Below are positions 38,194-46,592 of a stretch of 64,000 nucleotides of DNA, piece by piece. Below the pieces are notes generated by a model. That model saw nothing but the letters and a program-made list of their open reading frames with translations, did no database searches and was not told where the DNA came from. Source of the stretch: Actinomadura sp. NBRC 104412 (GTDB taxonomy: Bacteria; Actinomycetota; Actinomycetes; Streptosporangiales; Streptosporangiaceae); the NCBI RefSeq assembly GCF_030269515.1, contig NZ_BSTM01000004.1:62001-126000 (forward strand), in the 5' to 3' direction. The translations under genes were made by a program, and so were the position numbers. Each line of letters starts with the position of its first letter. Position 1 is the stretch's first letter.

Positions 38194-38565
38194 ATGCGCA
38201 TCACGGAGGCCGCCCGGCGCCTCGGAACGTCCCCCCGGATGCTCCGCTACCGCGAGAGCCTGGGGCTGCTCCCCGCCACCCGAGAGCCGTCCGGCGCGTC
38301 CCGGACCCCTGTCGCCAACGGCCACCGCCGCTTCGGCGACGCCGAGCTCCGCGCCGTCGCCCTGGCCCTCGCCCTGGAGAAACGCTACGACGTCGGCCCC
38401 GCCGAACTGGCCTTCGGCCTGCGTGTCCTGGCCGAACCCGAAGTCCAGGCCCGCGTACGGGAACTCGGCGAACGCATAGGCCGCCTCTCCGCACCCCCGG
38501 CCCGAGCCCTCGACTTCGAAAAGGAGAAAGCCCTCCGCCTCCTCCAACGCCGCCGCCCCACCTGA
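38194..38565 (+). CDS. MerR-family transcriptional regulator (short)
   Basis: A 123-residue regulator. Its winged helix-turn-helix is at the very start (MRITEAARRLGTSPRMLRYRESLGLLPATR, then GHRRFGDAELRAVALALAL), followed by a short helical dimerisation arm (ELAFGLRVLAEPEVQARVRELGERIGRL). There is no effector domain and no metal-binding cysteine, so it is a minimal MerR protein. It diverges from ahcY across about 150 bp. That gap contains a CTGAC/GTCAG inverted repeat (38158-38162 and 38179-38183) just upstream of the ATG, a possible operator. Whether it regulates ahcY is unknown. Confidence 0.85.
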   Translation: MRITEAARRLGTSPRMLRYRESLGLLPATREPSGASRTPVANGHRRFGDAELRAVALALALEKRYDVGPAELAFGLRVLAEPEVQARVRELGERIGRLSAPPARALDFEKEKALRLLQRRRPT

Positions 38566-38654
38566 TCTCAGCGTTGCCCGCCCCGAAGCGAGCGTCGCAG
38601 GCATCCGGGTGCGCAACGACCACAGGAATCCGCGAGCCGATATCGCAGCATCCG

Positions 38655-38983
38655 TCACATATTCATCACATCATCAGCGAGTCGCCTGGCATCAGTGAGG
38701 ATTGCCTCGACCTCGGCATCACTCGCGGAGCCCTCATCACGCACGAGAGGACGCGTTCGGCGAAAACGTCGAATGACGATCGCGCCTGCGCCACGAAGGC
38801 CACGACCTCGATTCCCGGCACGTACTCGCCGTCTCTGATAACCGCCATCTCGAACAGGGCCGCCGAGACAAGAGCCCCCGTAGCCGTGCGCCGACTGCCC
38901 GGATCCAACTCGTCGAGCAGGCGACCGTGCTCGTCGCCCGCCCCTCAGAAGAGCGCGTCGAATTCCTTATCATTCACGGGCAT
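38655..38983 (-). pseudogene. Decayed small gene with an in-frame stop and a frameshift
   Basis: From ATG 38983 (preceded by GAGAGAGG) the frame reads MPVNDKEFDALF, then TGA at 38945-38947. In the same frame it continues as GAGDEHGRLLDELDPGSRR and on through ATGALVSAALFEMAVIRDGEYVPGIEVVAFVAQ. Near 38745 the sensible reading shifts by one base, to VRDEGSASDAEVEAILTDARRLADDVMNM, with a stop at 38655-38657. The composition is lower in GC than the flanks. I do not recognise the family. Sequencing error or a TTG start at 38908 could explain part of this. Confidence 0.45.
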
Positions 38984-39097
38984 TGCCTCTCTCAAGCCTC
39001 CCGTTCACCCAATCGAGGAATCCCTGCACGCCATAGGCAACGGCCACACGAAAACGGGGGCGCGGGCGTCGCCCTCATCACCGCCGATCAGCCCTGG

Positions 39098-39766
39098 TCA
39101 GCGTTGTTCGCCGGGGACGACGACGCCTGCTTCGTAGGCGAGCATGACGGCTTGGGCGCGGTCGCGTAGGCCCAGTTTGGTGAAGACCCTTGCCACGTGG
39201 GTTTTGACCGTGTGTTCGCTGACCACCAGGCGTTGGGCTATCTCGCTGTTGGAGAGGCCGCCCGCGATGAGGGTGAGGACTTCGGTCTCGCGGGCGGTCA
39301 GGGTGGACAGTTCCGAGGGGGGCTGCGGGCGGTTGCGGCGCTGGCGGGTGAACTCGCGGATCAGGCGTCCGGTGACCTGGGGGGCGAGCAGGGAGTCGCC
39401 GCGGGCCACGACGCGGACGGCGGAGACCAGCTCGTCGGCCGTGGCGTCCTTGAGCAGGAAGCCGCTGGCGCCGACGGCCAGGGCCTCGTAGACGTACTCG
39501 TCCACGTCGAAGGTGGTCAGCACCAGGACGCGGACGCCCGTGGCCCACGGCTTGGCCAGGATCCTGCGGGTGGCCTCGATGCCGTCCATGCCGGGCATCC
39601 GGATGTCCATGACGACCACGTCGGGGCGGGTCTCCTCGGCCAGCCGGACCGCCTCCCGGCCGTCGCCCGCCTCGCCGGTGACGGTGATGCCCTCCTGGGC
39701 GTCCAGCAGCGCGGCGAACCCGGCCCGCACGATCGTCTGGTCGTCGACGATCAGCACTTTGATCAT
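39098..39766 (-). CDS. NarL-type response regulator (pairs with the kinase at 39798)
   Basis: A 222-residue regulator from ATG 39766; the frame is open to 39835, overlapping the kinase gene. Receiver: IKVLIVDDQTIVRAGFAALLDAQEGI, phospho-acceptor Asp in DVVVMDIRMPGMDGIEATRRI, and VLVLTTFDVDEYVYEALAVGASGFLLKDATADELVSAVRVVARGDSLLAPQVTGRLI. LuxR-type DNA-binding domain: LTARETEVLTLIAGGLSNSEIAQRLVVSEHTVKTHVARVFTKLGLRDRAQAV. Immediately downstream of its cognate kinase gene. Target genes are unknown. Confidence 0.93.
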   Translation of the reverse strand: MIKVLIVDDQTIVRAGFAALLDAQEGITVTGEAGDGREAVRLAEETRPDVVVMDIRMPGMDGIEATRRILAKPWATGVRVLVLTTFDVDEYVYEALAVGASGFLLKDATADELVSAVRVVARGDSLLAPQVTGRLIREFTRQRRNRPQPPSELSTLTARETEVLTLIAGGLSNSEIAQRLVVSEHTVKTHVARVFTKLGLRDRAQAVMLAYEAGVVVPGEQR

Positions 39767-39797
39767 GCCGCCCGGCCTTCCGTCCGGCGGGACGGGC

Positions 39798-41378
39798 TCA
39801 GGGGCGTCCTGGTGGCGCGGGGGAACCGGGGTCACGGGTCGGGTTCTCCTCCCTCGTCAGCGGAAGCTCGGCCTCCACCACGAACCCGCCCTCGGCGGCC
39901 GGGCCGGCGGAGAACCGTCCGCCCAGCATGGTCGCACGTTCACGCATGCCCACGAGGCCATGTCCGCCGCCCTGTTCACCCGAAGCCGGGGTTTCGACCC
40001 GGGTCCGCCCGGCCGGGTCGCCGGTCGGCAGCACCATGGTGGGCGCGGACGCGCCGTCGTCCCGGACCCGTACCGCCAGGCGGTCGGGCAGGTAGGTCAG
40101 CTCGACGCGGACCCCGGCGCCCGGCGCGTGCCGCCGCGCGTTCGTCAGCGCCTCCTGGACGATCCTGTACGCCGACAGCTCCACCGTGGCGGACAGCACC
40201 CGGGGCTCGCCCCGCACGTCCAGGTCGACGTGCCCGCCCGCGCCGCGATGCTGCTGGACGAGCTCGGGCAGCCGGTCCAGGCGGGGCTGCGGGGCGGACT
40301 CCGGCTCCGGTTTCGCGTCGGCGCGCAGCACGCTCAGCAGCCGGCGCATCTCCACCAGCGCCTCCCTGGCCGTCTTGGCGATCTCGTTGTAGCCGTCCCT
40401 GGCCTCGGGCGAAAGGTTCTGCATCGTGTACGGCGCGGTCTCCGCCTGCACCGCGATCATCGACACGGAGTGCGCGACGACATCGTGCAGCTCCCGGGCG
40501 ATGCGGGCGCGCTCCCGCATGACGGCCTGCTCCCGCTGGACGGTGTTGAGCCGGGTGAGGGTCTCGCTGGTGCGTTCGTGCGCCTCCGCCTGGGTCCGTC
40601 CGGCGGTCTCCACCGTACGGCGCGCGTCTCCTAGGCCGATGGCCGCCAGCACGGCGATGACGGTCGCGGGCCACGGCACGTCGTCGAGCGTGCCGGTGGC
40701 CAGGTAGACGACGGCGACGACCACGACGCTGCCCACCGCGAGCACGCCCGTGGACTGGCGCGGGAGCTGCTGCGCGAGCGCGTACAGCGTGTAGAGGGCC
40801 GCGAACGCGGTGCTCACCAGGACCGTCTGGCCCGTGAGCAGGCTGGCCGCGACCGCGCCCAGCACGATCGCCGCGACGGGACGCAGGTACTCCTTGCGCC
40901 ACGCCAGCGGCAGCGTGGCCGCCAAGGCGAACCCTGCGGGGACGCTGACCGGGGACTCCAGTTGCGGTGCCAGTTCGGCGAGCGCGGCGACGGTCAGGGC
41001 GAGGCCGGTGAGCGGCGCGAAGTACCAGGACTCGGTGAACTCGTTCCAGGCGTGGATCCAGCGCGGCAGGGGCGCGGTGGCGCCGCCAGGCGCCATGCGG
41101 GTGTGCCCGTCGCTGCCGGGGCCCAGTGGACGCGAGACGCCACGCCCGTAAAGCCTGGCGCCGATACGGCGGCCGAGCGGTGCGAGCAGGTGCCCGATGC
41201 CGGTGAGGATCCACAGCAGGAGCTGGCCGACGCCCGCCACGACCCGTCCGGACAGCCGCCACGCGTGGTGGGCGACCGCCGGTCCGAACCCGGTGGCCGC
41301 CCCCCGCTCAGGCCGCGGCCCGCCGCCGGGTGGTGGTGGCTGGGGCGTCGCCGTCTGGGGGTAGTGGTCGTTGGTCAC
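39798..41378 (-). CDS. NarL-system sensor histidine kinase
   Basis: A 526-residue kinase started at GTG 41378 (VTNDHYPQ). Two hydrophobic regions flank a Pro-rich start; four or five transmembrane helices follow between residues of about 110 and 240 (including WYFAPLTGLALTVAALAEL and GVLAVGSVVVVAVVYLATG). The HisKA_3 block is ERARIARELHDVVAHSVSMIAVQAETAPYTMQN, with the phosphorylated His in LHDVV. The ATPase domain has EALTNARRHAPGAGVRVELTYLPDRLAVRVRDDG and GHGLVGMRERATMLGG. No extracytoplasmic sensor domain is present, so it is likely an intramembrane-sensing kinase, a type often responding to envelope stress. Confidence 0.92.
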   Translation of the reverse strand: MTNDHYPQTATPQPPPPGGGPRPERGAATGFGPAVAHHAWRLSGRVVAGVGQLLLWILTGIGHLLAPLGRRIGARLYGRGVSRPLGPGSDGHTRMAPGGATAPLPRWIHAWNEFTESWYFAPLTGLALTVAALAELAPQLESPVSVPAGFALAATLPLAWRKEYLRPVAAIVLGAVAASLLTGQTVLVSTAFAALYTLYALAQQLPRQSTGVLAVGSVVVVAVVYLATGTLDDVPWPATVIAVLAAIGLGDARRTVETAGRTQAEAHERTSETLTRLNTVQREQAVMRERARIARELHDVVAHSVSMIAVQAETAPYTMQNLSPEARDGYNEIAKTAREALVEMRRLLSVLRADAKPEPESAPQPRLDRLPELVQQHRGAGGHVDLDVRGEPRVLSATVELSAYRIVQEALTNARRHAPGAGVRVELTYLPDRLAVRVRDDGASAPTMVLPTGDPAGRTRVETPASGEQGGGHGLVGMRERATMLGGRFSAGPAAEGGFVVEAELPLTREENPTRDPGSPAPPGRP

Positions 41379-41616
41379 CCCCCAATACTGACCGCTGCGC
41401 GCCGTTTCGCACCTCACCGTGCGGTGTTATGCGGCGCCCCCTCATCCCCCTGCAGGACGACATCATGTCCCTCCTCTGGGTGGACGATCGCCGACCCCCG
41501 AGCCGCGTAATGTCGTGTTCGTGACCATCACGGTGATCCCGCTGGTCAGGGGGGCCCGCGGGGTCGCCGAGGTCACACCAGAACCACCCGGCTTCAGGGG
41601 TCCGGGTGGGGAGGCG

Positions 41617-41710
41617 CCCTCGCCGGCCGGTGGAGCCGTGTGCCCCGTCAGGGGCATGTCCGGTTAAGCCTGGGCTGGGGTCGACCGGTACGACGGCCGG
41701 CCGGCGAGGG
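41617..41710. repeat. Nested inverted repeat downstream of the CDF transporter gene
   Basis: Perfect 14-base arms at 41617-41630 (CCCTCGCCGGCCGG) and 41697-41710 enclose 66 bases that contain a second perfect hairpin, TGCCCC-GTCA-GGGGCA (41641-41656). It begins 21 bp past the CDF stop in the direction of transcription, so it may end that operon. The rest of 41379-41730 shows no gene to me. Confidence 0.6.
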
Positions 41711-41730
41711 GTCCGCGCGCGACGGGCGCC

Positions 41731-42738
41731 TCAGGACGAGGCCGGCGTCTCCGTCCCGCTCTCCTCCGGCGCGCTCTCCGTGCCCTCGCCGCTCTCCGCG
41801 CCCACCGTGCTCTCCGTCCCCGCCGTGGCCGGGGTGTCGAGGGCGGGCTCCAGGTAGATCAGCCGGGCCTCGGGGAACTGCGCCCTGATCTTCGCCTCGG
41901 CCGCGTCGATGCCCTGCGCCACCTGCGCCGCCGTGTCGTCGTGATTCACGGCGATCTTGGCGGCGATCAGCATCTCCTCCGGGCCGATGTACTGGGTGCG
42001 GATGTGGATGAGGTGGTCGACCTCCTCCACCGACTCCAGCGCCGCCACGATCTGCCGCTCCACTTCGGGATCGGCGCCCTCCCCGATCAGCAGGCTCTTG
42101 GTCTCGATCGCCAGGATGATCGCGATCAGGCCCAGCAGGACGCCGATGCACACCGTGCCGATGCCGTCCCAGACCCCGTTGTGGGTGACCACGGCCATGC
42201 TGACGCCGAACAGTGCCAGGATCAGCCCGACCAGCGCGCCCAGGTCCTCCAGCAGCACCACCGGCAGCTCGGGCGCCTTGGCCCGCCGGATGAACTGCAC
42301 CCAGGACCGGCCGTTCCTGATCTGGTTGGACTCCTTGATCGCGGTGCGGAACGAGAAGGACTCCATGACGATCGCGACGATCAGCACGCCGAACGCCCAG
42401 CCGGGCGACTCCACGTGGTGCGGGTCGGTGATCTTGTGGATGCCCTCGTACAGCGAGAACGCGGCACCGACCGTGAACAGCACGACCGCGACGACGAACG
42501 CGTAGAAGTAGCGTTCACGGCCGTAGCCGAACGGGTGCTGGGGCGTGCGGGTCCGCTCCGACCGCTTGCGGCCGAGCAGCAGCAGGCCCTGGTTCCCCGA
42601 GTCGGCCACCGAGTGGATCGACTCGGCCAGCATGGACGACGACCCCGTGAACACGAACGCCACGAACTTCGACGCCGCGATCCCGAGATTGGCGGCCAGC
42701 GCGGCGACGATCGCCTTGGTCCCGCCCTCAGCACTCAT
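41731..42738 (-). CDS. Cation diffusion facilitator (CDF) family transporter
   Basis: A 335-residue metal/proton antiporter, started at ATG 42738, which overlaps the preceding stop (ATGA). Six hydrophobic helices are visible. The helix II metal motif is AESIHSVADSGNQGLLLLG (HSVAD), the loop is HPFGYGRERYFYAFVVAVVLFTVGAAFSLYEG, and helix V reads LGALVGLILALFGVSMAVVT. A cytoplasmic C-terminal domain follows (VAALESVEEVDHLIHIRTQYIGPEEMLIAAKIAVNHDDTAAQV). About 50 acidic Glu/Ser/Thr residues close it. Likely substrate zinc, iron or manganese; the sequence alone does not decide. It ends the minus-strand operon of pmm, Trm112 and the isomerase. Confidence 0.9.
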   Translation of the reverse strand: MSAEGGTKAIVAALAANLGIAASKFVAFVFTGSSSMLAESIHSVADSGNQGLLLLGRKRSERTRTPQHPFGYGRERYFYAFVVAVVLFTVGAAFSLYEGIHKITDPHHVESPGWAFGVLIVAIVMESFSFRTAIKESNQIRNGRSWVQFIRRAKAPELPVVLLEDLGALVGLILALFGVSMAVVTHNGVWDGIGTVCIGVLLGLIAIILAIETKSLLIGEGADPEVERQIVAALESVEEVDHLIHIRTQYIGPEEMLIAAKIAVNHDDTAAQVAQGIDAAEAKIRAQFPEARLIYLEPALDTPATAGTESTVGAESGEGTESAPEESGTETPASS

Positions 42739-43874
42739 GTATCCGCAATCCTTGCCTTGAGCTCCTGTATGGCCGACACCGGAGTCGGGTCGACACCCAA
42801 CGCGATAGCCAAGTAAACCGTGATGTAGTCGGCAAGCGCGATCAAAGACGCGATTCTCTCCAGCGGATGATCGCCTTCGGCGGCGAGCTCGGTCACCGCC
42901 ACGCCCCGCGCACGCGCCAGATCCACCGCGACCTCGCGGGCCTTGGCGACCTGCGGGTGCTCCTCGGTGTCGCGCAGAACGACCAGGTGCAGGCCGTGCT
43001 CGGCCTCGCCCGCCCGATCCCGGAAGAATTCGTCCTCGTCGGCCGCCGCCCCGCCCCCCGCGAAGAAACCGTCGAACGCCACCACCTGGTTGTGGGCCGC
43101 CTCGGGTAGCTCCCCGTACACGCCGGGGTACTTGGCGTTCTCGTTGAGCTGGCAGCAGAACCGGTACGCGGCCGTACCCGCGAGCGGCGACGTGCCCCAC
43201 ACCAGCGGCACATCCCCCATCAGGTCGAGCGCGACCCGCTTGGCCGGGTTGACGAACGGCTCGCTGCTCGGACGGCACCGATGCGCCACGTCCTCAAGGC
43301 GCTCGGCGGCCATCTCCAGCGTCGCGTCCGGCAGGTCCGCCAGCTTCAGGGCGCGGGCCGCCATCAGCAGCGGAACGGTCAGCCCCCACAACGTGGCACG
43401 CGGCTGCCCCACGGACCGTACCGGGACGAACAGCGCACGGGTCTGCTCGGCCAGCTCCGCGAGCGGCGACCCCTCCGTACCCACGAACAGCAACCGGCAG
43501 CCGCGCCGCGCCGCCTCCACCGCCACGGCACGGGTCTCCTCGGTCGAACCCGAGCACGACACGGCCATCACCAGGTCGGCCGCACCCACCCAACCGGGCA
43601 GCCGATAACCCCGGACCGTCACGATCGGGACGGGCCCGCCGCATACCGCCGCCAGCACATCCCCCGAAATGCCCGAACCGCCCATGCCCGCGACCACGAT
43701 CGCCCGCGGCCGCCCGTCCTCGGCCAGCGTCTCCACGCCCGCCTCGGCCGCGCGCAACCGCGCCTCCCGCAACTGCGCCGCCGACGAGGCGACCTGGCGC
43801 AGCATCCCGCCCGGATCGGCGGCCTCGATCGCCCCGGGATCGTCCAGCCGTCCCGGATCGACCCCTTGGCTCAT
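42735..43874 (-). CDS. SIS-domain phosphoglucose/phosphomannose isomerase-like protein
   Basis: A 379-residue protein with the two-SIS layout of bifunctional PGI/PMI enzymes: IVVAGMGGSGISGDVLAAVCGGPVP, MAVSCSGSTEETRAVAVEAARRG, LLFVGTEGSPLAELAEQ, and the C-terminal helix LADYITVYLAIALGVDPTPVSAIQELKARI. Start ATG 43874 overlaps the Trm112 stop. The position next to pmm matches Rv3256c beside manB in M. tuberculosis. Interconversion of fructose-6-phosphate with mannose-6-phosphate, feeding phosphomannomutase, is the likely job, since no classical manA is in the window; direct evidence for the reaction is lacking. Confidence 0.85.
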   Translation of the reverse strand: MSQGVDPGRLDDPGAIEAADPGGMLRQVASSAAQLREARLRAAEAGVETLAEDGRPRAIVVAGMGGSGISGDVLAAVCGGPVPIVTVRGYRLPGWVGAADLVMAVSCSGSTEETRAVAVEAARRGCRLLFVGTEGSPLAELAEQTRALFVPVRSVGQPRATLWGLTVPLLMAARALKLADLPDATLEMAAERLEDVAHRCRPSSEPFVNPAKRVALDLMGDVPLVWGTSPLAGTAAYRFCCQLNENAKYPGVYGELPEAAHNQVVAFDGFFAGGGAAADEDEFFRDRAGEAEHGLHLVVLRDTEEHPQVAKAREVAVDLARARGVAVTELAAEGDHPLERIASLIALADYITVYLAIALGVDPTPVSAIQELKARIADT

Positions 43875-44047
43875 GGAGCAGGCGTCCTGGCCTCGTCCAC
43901 GAGGAGCACCGGAATGTCGTCCCGCACGGGATACGCGTAGCCGCACGTGCCGGTGCAGACCAGCTCGCTGTCACCGTCCTCGGCGCGCAACTCGCCGCCG
44001 CAGTTGGGGCAGGCCAGGATCTCCAGCAGCCAGCCGTCCAGCTTCAT
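43871..44047 (-). CDS. Trm112-family small zinc protein
   Basis: A 58-residue protein in the gap between the isomerase and pmm genes. From ATG 44047 it reads MKLDGWLLEILACPNCGG, then ELRAEDGDSELVCTGTCGYAYPVRDDIPVLLVDEA. The four cysteines (CPNC and CTGTC) form the zinc site of Trm112/UPF0434 proteins, and the YPVRDDIPVLL ending is diagnostic. Trm112 proteins activate partner methyltransferases in eukaryotes and archaea; bacterial versions are less clear. GAGAGGG upstream is the ribosome site. It starts two bases after the pmm stop and ends overlapping the isomerase ATG, so all are translated in series. Confidence 0.9.
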   Translation of the reverse strand: MKLDGWLLEILACPNCGGELRAEDGDSELVCTGTCGYAYPVRDDIPVLLVDEARTPAP

Positions 44048-44048
44048 C

Positions 44049-45395
44049 TCATCCCTCTCTCACGATGGCCAGGACCTCGTCGCGCACCGCCGCCATGGTC
44101 CGCTCGTCGCCGGCCTCCACGTTCAGCCGCAGCACCGGCTCGGTGTTGGACGGCCGCAGGTTGAACCACCAGTCGTCGGTGCCCACCGTCAGCCCGTCCA
44201 GCTCGTCGATGCTCACACCGTCCCGTCCCGCGAACGCCTCCCGCACCCGCGCGGCGGCGCCCGCCTGGTCCGACACCTCGCTGTTGATCTCACCGGACGC
44301 CACGTACCTGGTGTACTCGGCCAGCAGATCCGACAGCGGCCGGTCCTGCCCGCCCAGCGCGGCCAGCACGTGCATCGCCGCCAGCATCCCGGAGTCGGCG
44401 AACCAGAAGTCGCGGAAGTAGAAGTGCGCCGAGTGCTCGCCCCCGAACACCGCCCCGCTCTCCGCCATCGTCTGCTTGATGAACGAATGCCCCACCCGGG
44501 TCCGGACCGGCCGCCCCCCGTGCTCGGCGATGATCTCCGGTACGGCCTTGGACGTGATCAGGTTGTGCACGATCGAGGCGCCCGGGTACTTGGCCAGCTC
44601 CCGCACCGCCACCAGCGCGGTGATCGCGGACGGCGAGACGATCTCGCCCCGCTCGTCCACCACGAAGCACCGGTCCGCGTCCCCGTCGAAGGCCAGCCCG
44701 ATGTCCGCCCCCGTCTCCCGCACCTTGGCCTGAAGGTCCCGTACATTCTCCGGGTTGATCGGATTGGCCTCGTGGTTGGGGAACGTCCCGTCCAGCTCGA
44801 AGTACATCGGCACCAGGTCGATCGGCAGCCCCTCGAACACCGACGGCACCGTGCGCCCGCCCATCCCGTTGCCCGCGTCCACGGCCACCTTCAGCGGCCG
44901 GATCCCCGACAGGTCCACCAGCGACTTCAGATACTCCGCGTACCCCTTGAGCAGATCGCGCCGGCTGATCCTCCCCGTGGCCCCGTTGCCGTCCGGAACC
45001 CCGCTCTCCACGAGCTCCCGGATCTCCCTCAACCCGGTGTCCTGCCCGATGGGCTTGGCCCCCGCCCGGCAAAGCTTGATCCCGTTGTACTTGGCCGGAT
45101 TATGACTCGCCGTGAACATCGCCCCCGGCATGTCCAGCGCGCCACTCGCGTAATACAGCATGTCAGTCGACCCGAGCCCGGCCTCGACCACGTCCGCCCC
45201 CTGCGAGGTCGCCCCCCGCGCGAACGCCTCCACCAGCGGCTCCGACGAAGGCCGCATGTCATGCGCGGTCACCACGGACGACGCCCCCGTCACCCGCACG
45301 AACGCCGCACCGACCGCCTCCACCATCCCCGGATCGATCTCATCAGGCACCACTCCGCGAATGTCGTACGCCTTGAAGACCTTGTCGAGCCCCAC
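44049..45395 (-). CDS. manB: Phosphomannomutase/phosphoglucomutase
   Basis: A 448-residue alpha-D-phosphohexomutase. GTG 45395 (VGLDKVFKAYDIRGVVPDEI) is the natural start; the longer frame runs into repeat DNA. Catalytic phosphoserine Ser97 lies in FTASHNPAKYNGIK, the metal loop in LAFDGDADRCFVVDE, the sugar loop in FGGEHSAHFYFRDFWFADSG, and the phosphate site in LRPSNTEPVLRL. It supplies mannose-1-phosphate for mannolipids and glycans, taking its substrate from the isomerase encoded downstream. As the first well-supported gene before Trm112 and the isomerase it may lead that operon; three hairpin repeats lie upstream of its start. Confidence 0.94.
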   Translation of the reverse strand: MGLDKVFKAYDIRGVVPDEIDPGMVEAVGAAFVRVTGASSVVTAHDMRPSSEPLVEAFARGATSQGADVVEAGLGSTDMLYYASGALDMPGAMFTASHNPAKYNGIKLCRAGAKPIGQDTGLREIRELVESGVPDGNGATGRISRRDLLKGYAEYLKSLVDLSGIRPLKVAVDAGNGMGGRTVPSVFEGLPIDLVPMYFELDGTFPNHEANPINPENVRDLQAKVRETGADIGLAFDGDADRCFVVDERGEIVSPSAITALVAVRELAKYPGASIVHNLITSKAVPEIIAEHGGRPVRTRVGHSFIKQTMAESGAVFGGEHSAHFYFRDFWFADSGMLAAMHVLAALGGQDRPLSDLLAEYTRYVASGEINSEVSDQAGAAARVREAFAGRDGVSIDELDGLTVGTDDWWFNLRPSNTEPVLRLNVEAGDERTMAAVRDEVLAIVREG

Positions 45396-45453
45396 TCTCG
45401 CCCCCCACTGCCCGGCAACCTGCGGAAGCCAAGAGCCTATCGCTGGTCTTATT

Positions 45454-45653
45454 GCAAGCACGAGCTGCGCTCGTCGCTGGCGCTCCTCGCTTGTCGTGCT
45501 TGCGGCGATCGCTGCATCGCTCCGACTCGCCCAGGGGCTCGCTCCGCGATCAGTTCCTCGCAGGCTCGGAACTGCCTCCGGACGCGATCGCAACGCCTGG
45601 CCGCCGTCCGGGCCTGGGGTCGGGGGCTGAGGTGGGCGCGACTGTGTTTGTTG
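45454..45653 (+). repeat. Modular hairpin repeat, unit B1
   Basis: A 200-bp unit, inverted relative to the units at 36 kb. End hairpin: GCAAGCACGA (45454-45463) with TCGTGCTTGC (45494-45503). Core: GCGATCGCTGCATCGCTCCG and onward. Second hairpin: CAGTTCC (45551-45557) with GGAACTG (45568-45574). Then GACGCGATCGCAACG, a G-rich spacer and the CTGTGTTTGTTG tail. Confidence 0.85.
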
Positions 45654-45853
45654 GCGGTGCCTGCGGCGTCGGGCGCTGGGCGCCCTCCTTCTCCGGCACC
45701 GCGTGCGATCGCTGCATCGCTCCGACTCGCCCAGGGGCTCGCTCCGCGATCAGTTCCTCGCAGGCTCGGAACTGCCTCCGGACGCGATCGCAACGCCTGG
45801 CCGCCGTCCGGGGCTGGGGCAATGGGCTGAGGAGAGTGCGACTGTGTTCATTG
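45654..45853 (+). repeat. Modular hairpin repeat, unit B2, alternative end hairpin
   Basis: Exactly 200 bp after B1 and nearly identical in core and second hairpin (45751-45757 with 45768-45774). The end hairpin is a different sequence: GCGGTGCC (45654-45661) with GGCACCGC (45695-45702), enclosing an inner stem GGGCGC-TGG-GCGCCC (45671-45685). The tail is CTGTGTTCATTG. Confidence 0.85.
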
Positions 45854-46100
45854 GCAAGCACGAGCTGCGCTCGTCGCTGGCGCTCCTCTGTGTTTATTGG
45901 CGGTGCCTGCGGCGTCGGGCGCTGGGCGCCCTCCTTCTCCGGCACCGCGCGCGATCGCTGCATCGCTCCGACTCGCCTAGAGGCTCGCTACGCGATCAGG
46001 GTCTCGCTGGCGCTCGCCCCTGCCTTCGGACGCGATCGCAACGCTTGGGCGCCGTCCGGGGTTGGTCTGTCGGCTGAGGTAGTGCGAGGTGTGTTTGTTA
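45854..46100 (+). repeat. Modular hairpin repeat, unit B3, composite
   Basis: Begins with the left arm and loop of the A/B1-type end hairpin (GCAAGCACGA at 45854), which breaks off after CGCTCCT and joins a CTGTGTTTATTG tail. A complete B2-type end hairpin follows (45900-45907 with 45941-45948). Its second hairpin is the CAGGG/CCCTG type (45997-46001 with 46018-46022), as in the 36-kb units. The composite suggests recombination between units. Confidence 0.8.
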
Positions 46101-46178
46101 CCGAGAGGGGCTGAAGGGTGGTGATGAGGGGCTTTTGTGTGGGGGTGGGGTGGGGCAGAGGGACTGTGGGTGGGTGGG

Positions 46179-46592
46179 TCAGTCTTGGGAGGGTTGGGTG
46201 CCAGCGGGTTGGGGGCCGCTGGGGTTGGTGGGGCCGGTGGGTTCGGAGCGTAGGACACGGAGGTGGCCGCGTCGTCCTACTTCGGTGCCCTGTCCTACCG
46301 GCTCCTGGATGCCTCCGGGGGTGGGCCGGGCGGCCTCCCGTACCGCGTCGGCCAGGGCTTCCAGGTCGTCCGCGCTGGGTTCGGTCTGCTCCTCGACGGG
46401 CAGCCGGACCAGCTCCCAGCCCATGGGCGCGGTCAGCCTCTCGGAGTGCTCCGCGCACAGGTCGTAGCAGTGGGGCTCGGCATAGGTGGCCAGGGGCCCC
46501 AGGACGGCGGTCGAGTCGCGGTAGACGTACGTGAGCGTGAAGACTGCGGGCGCCTTGCAGGCGGTGCGGGAGCAGATGCGGACGGGGCTCAC
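46179..46592 (-). CDS. DUF3499 family protein
   Basis: A 137-residue actinobacterial protein of unknown function. GTG 46592 begins VSPVRICSRTACKAPAVFTLTYVYRDSTAVLGPLATYAEPHCYDLCAEHSERL in form. The cysteine pairs CSRTAC and HCYDLCAEH look like a zinc-binding site. A variable Pro/Gly-rich tail of about 50 residues follows. It is conserved next to the phosphomannomutase gene and to the divergent metallopeptidase-family gene, as in mycobacteria (Rv3258c/Rv3259). The stop is followed by repeat-bearing DNA before pmm. Confidence 0.85.
   Translation of the reverse strand: MSPVRICSRTACKAPAVFTLTYVYRDSTAVLGPLATYAEPHCYDLCAEHSERLTAPMGWELVRLPVEEQTEPSADDLEALADAVREAARPTPGGIQEPVGQGTEVGRRGHLRVLRSEPTGPTNPSGPQPAGTQPSQD

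Noticed and set aside
45452..46114. Possible 220-residue plus-strand protein across repeat units B1-B3
   Set aside because: It is assembled from the same repeat translated in shifting frames and overlaps the presumed pmm promoter region; no start signal or conserved domain.
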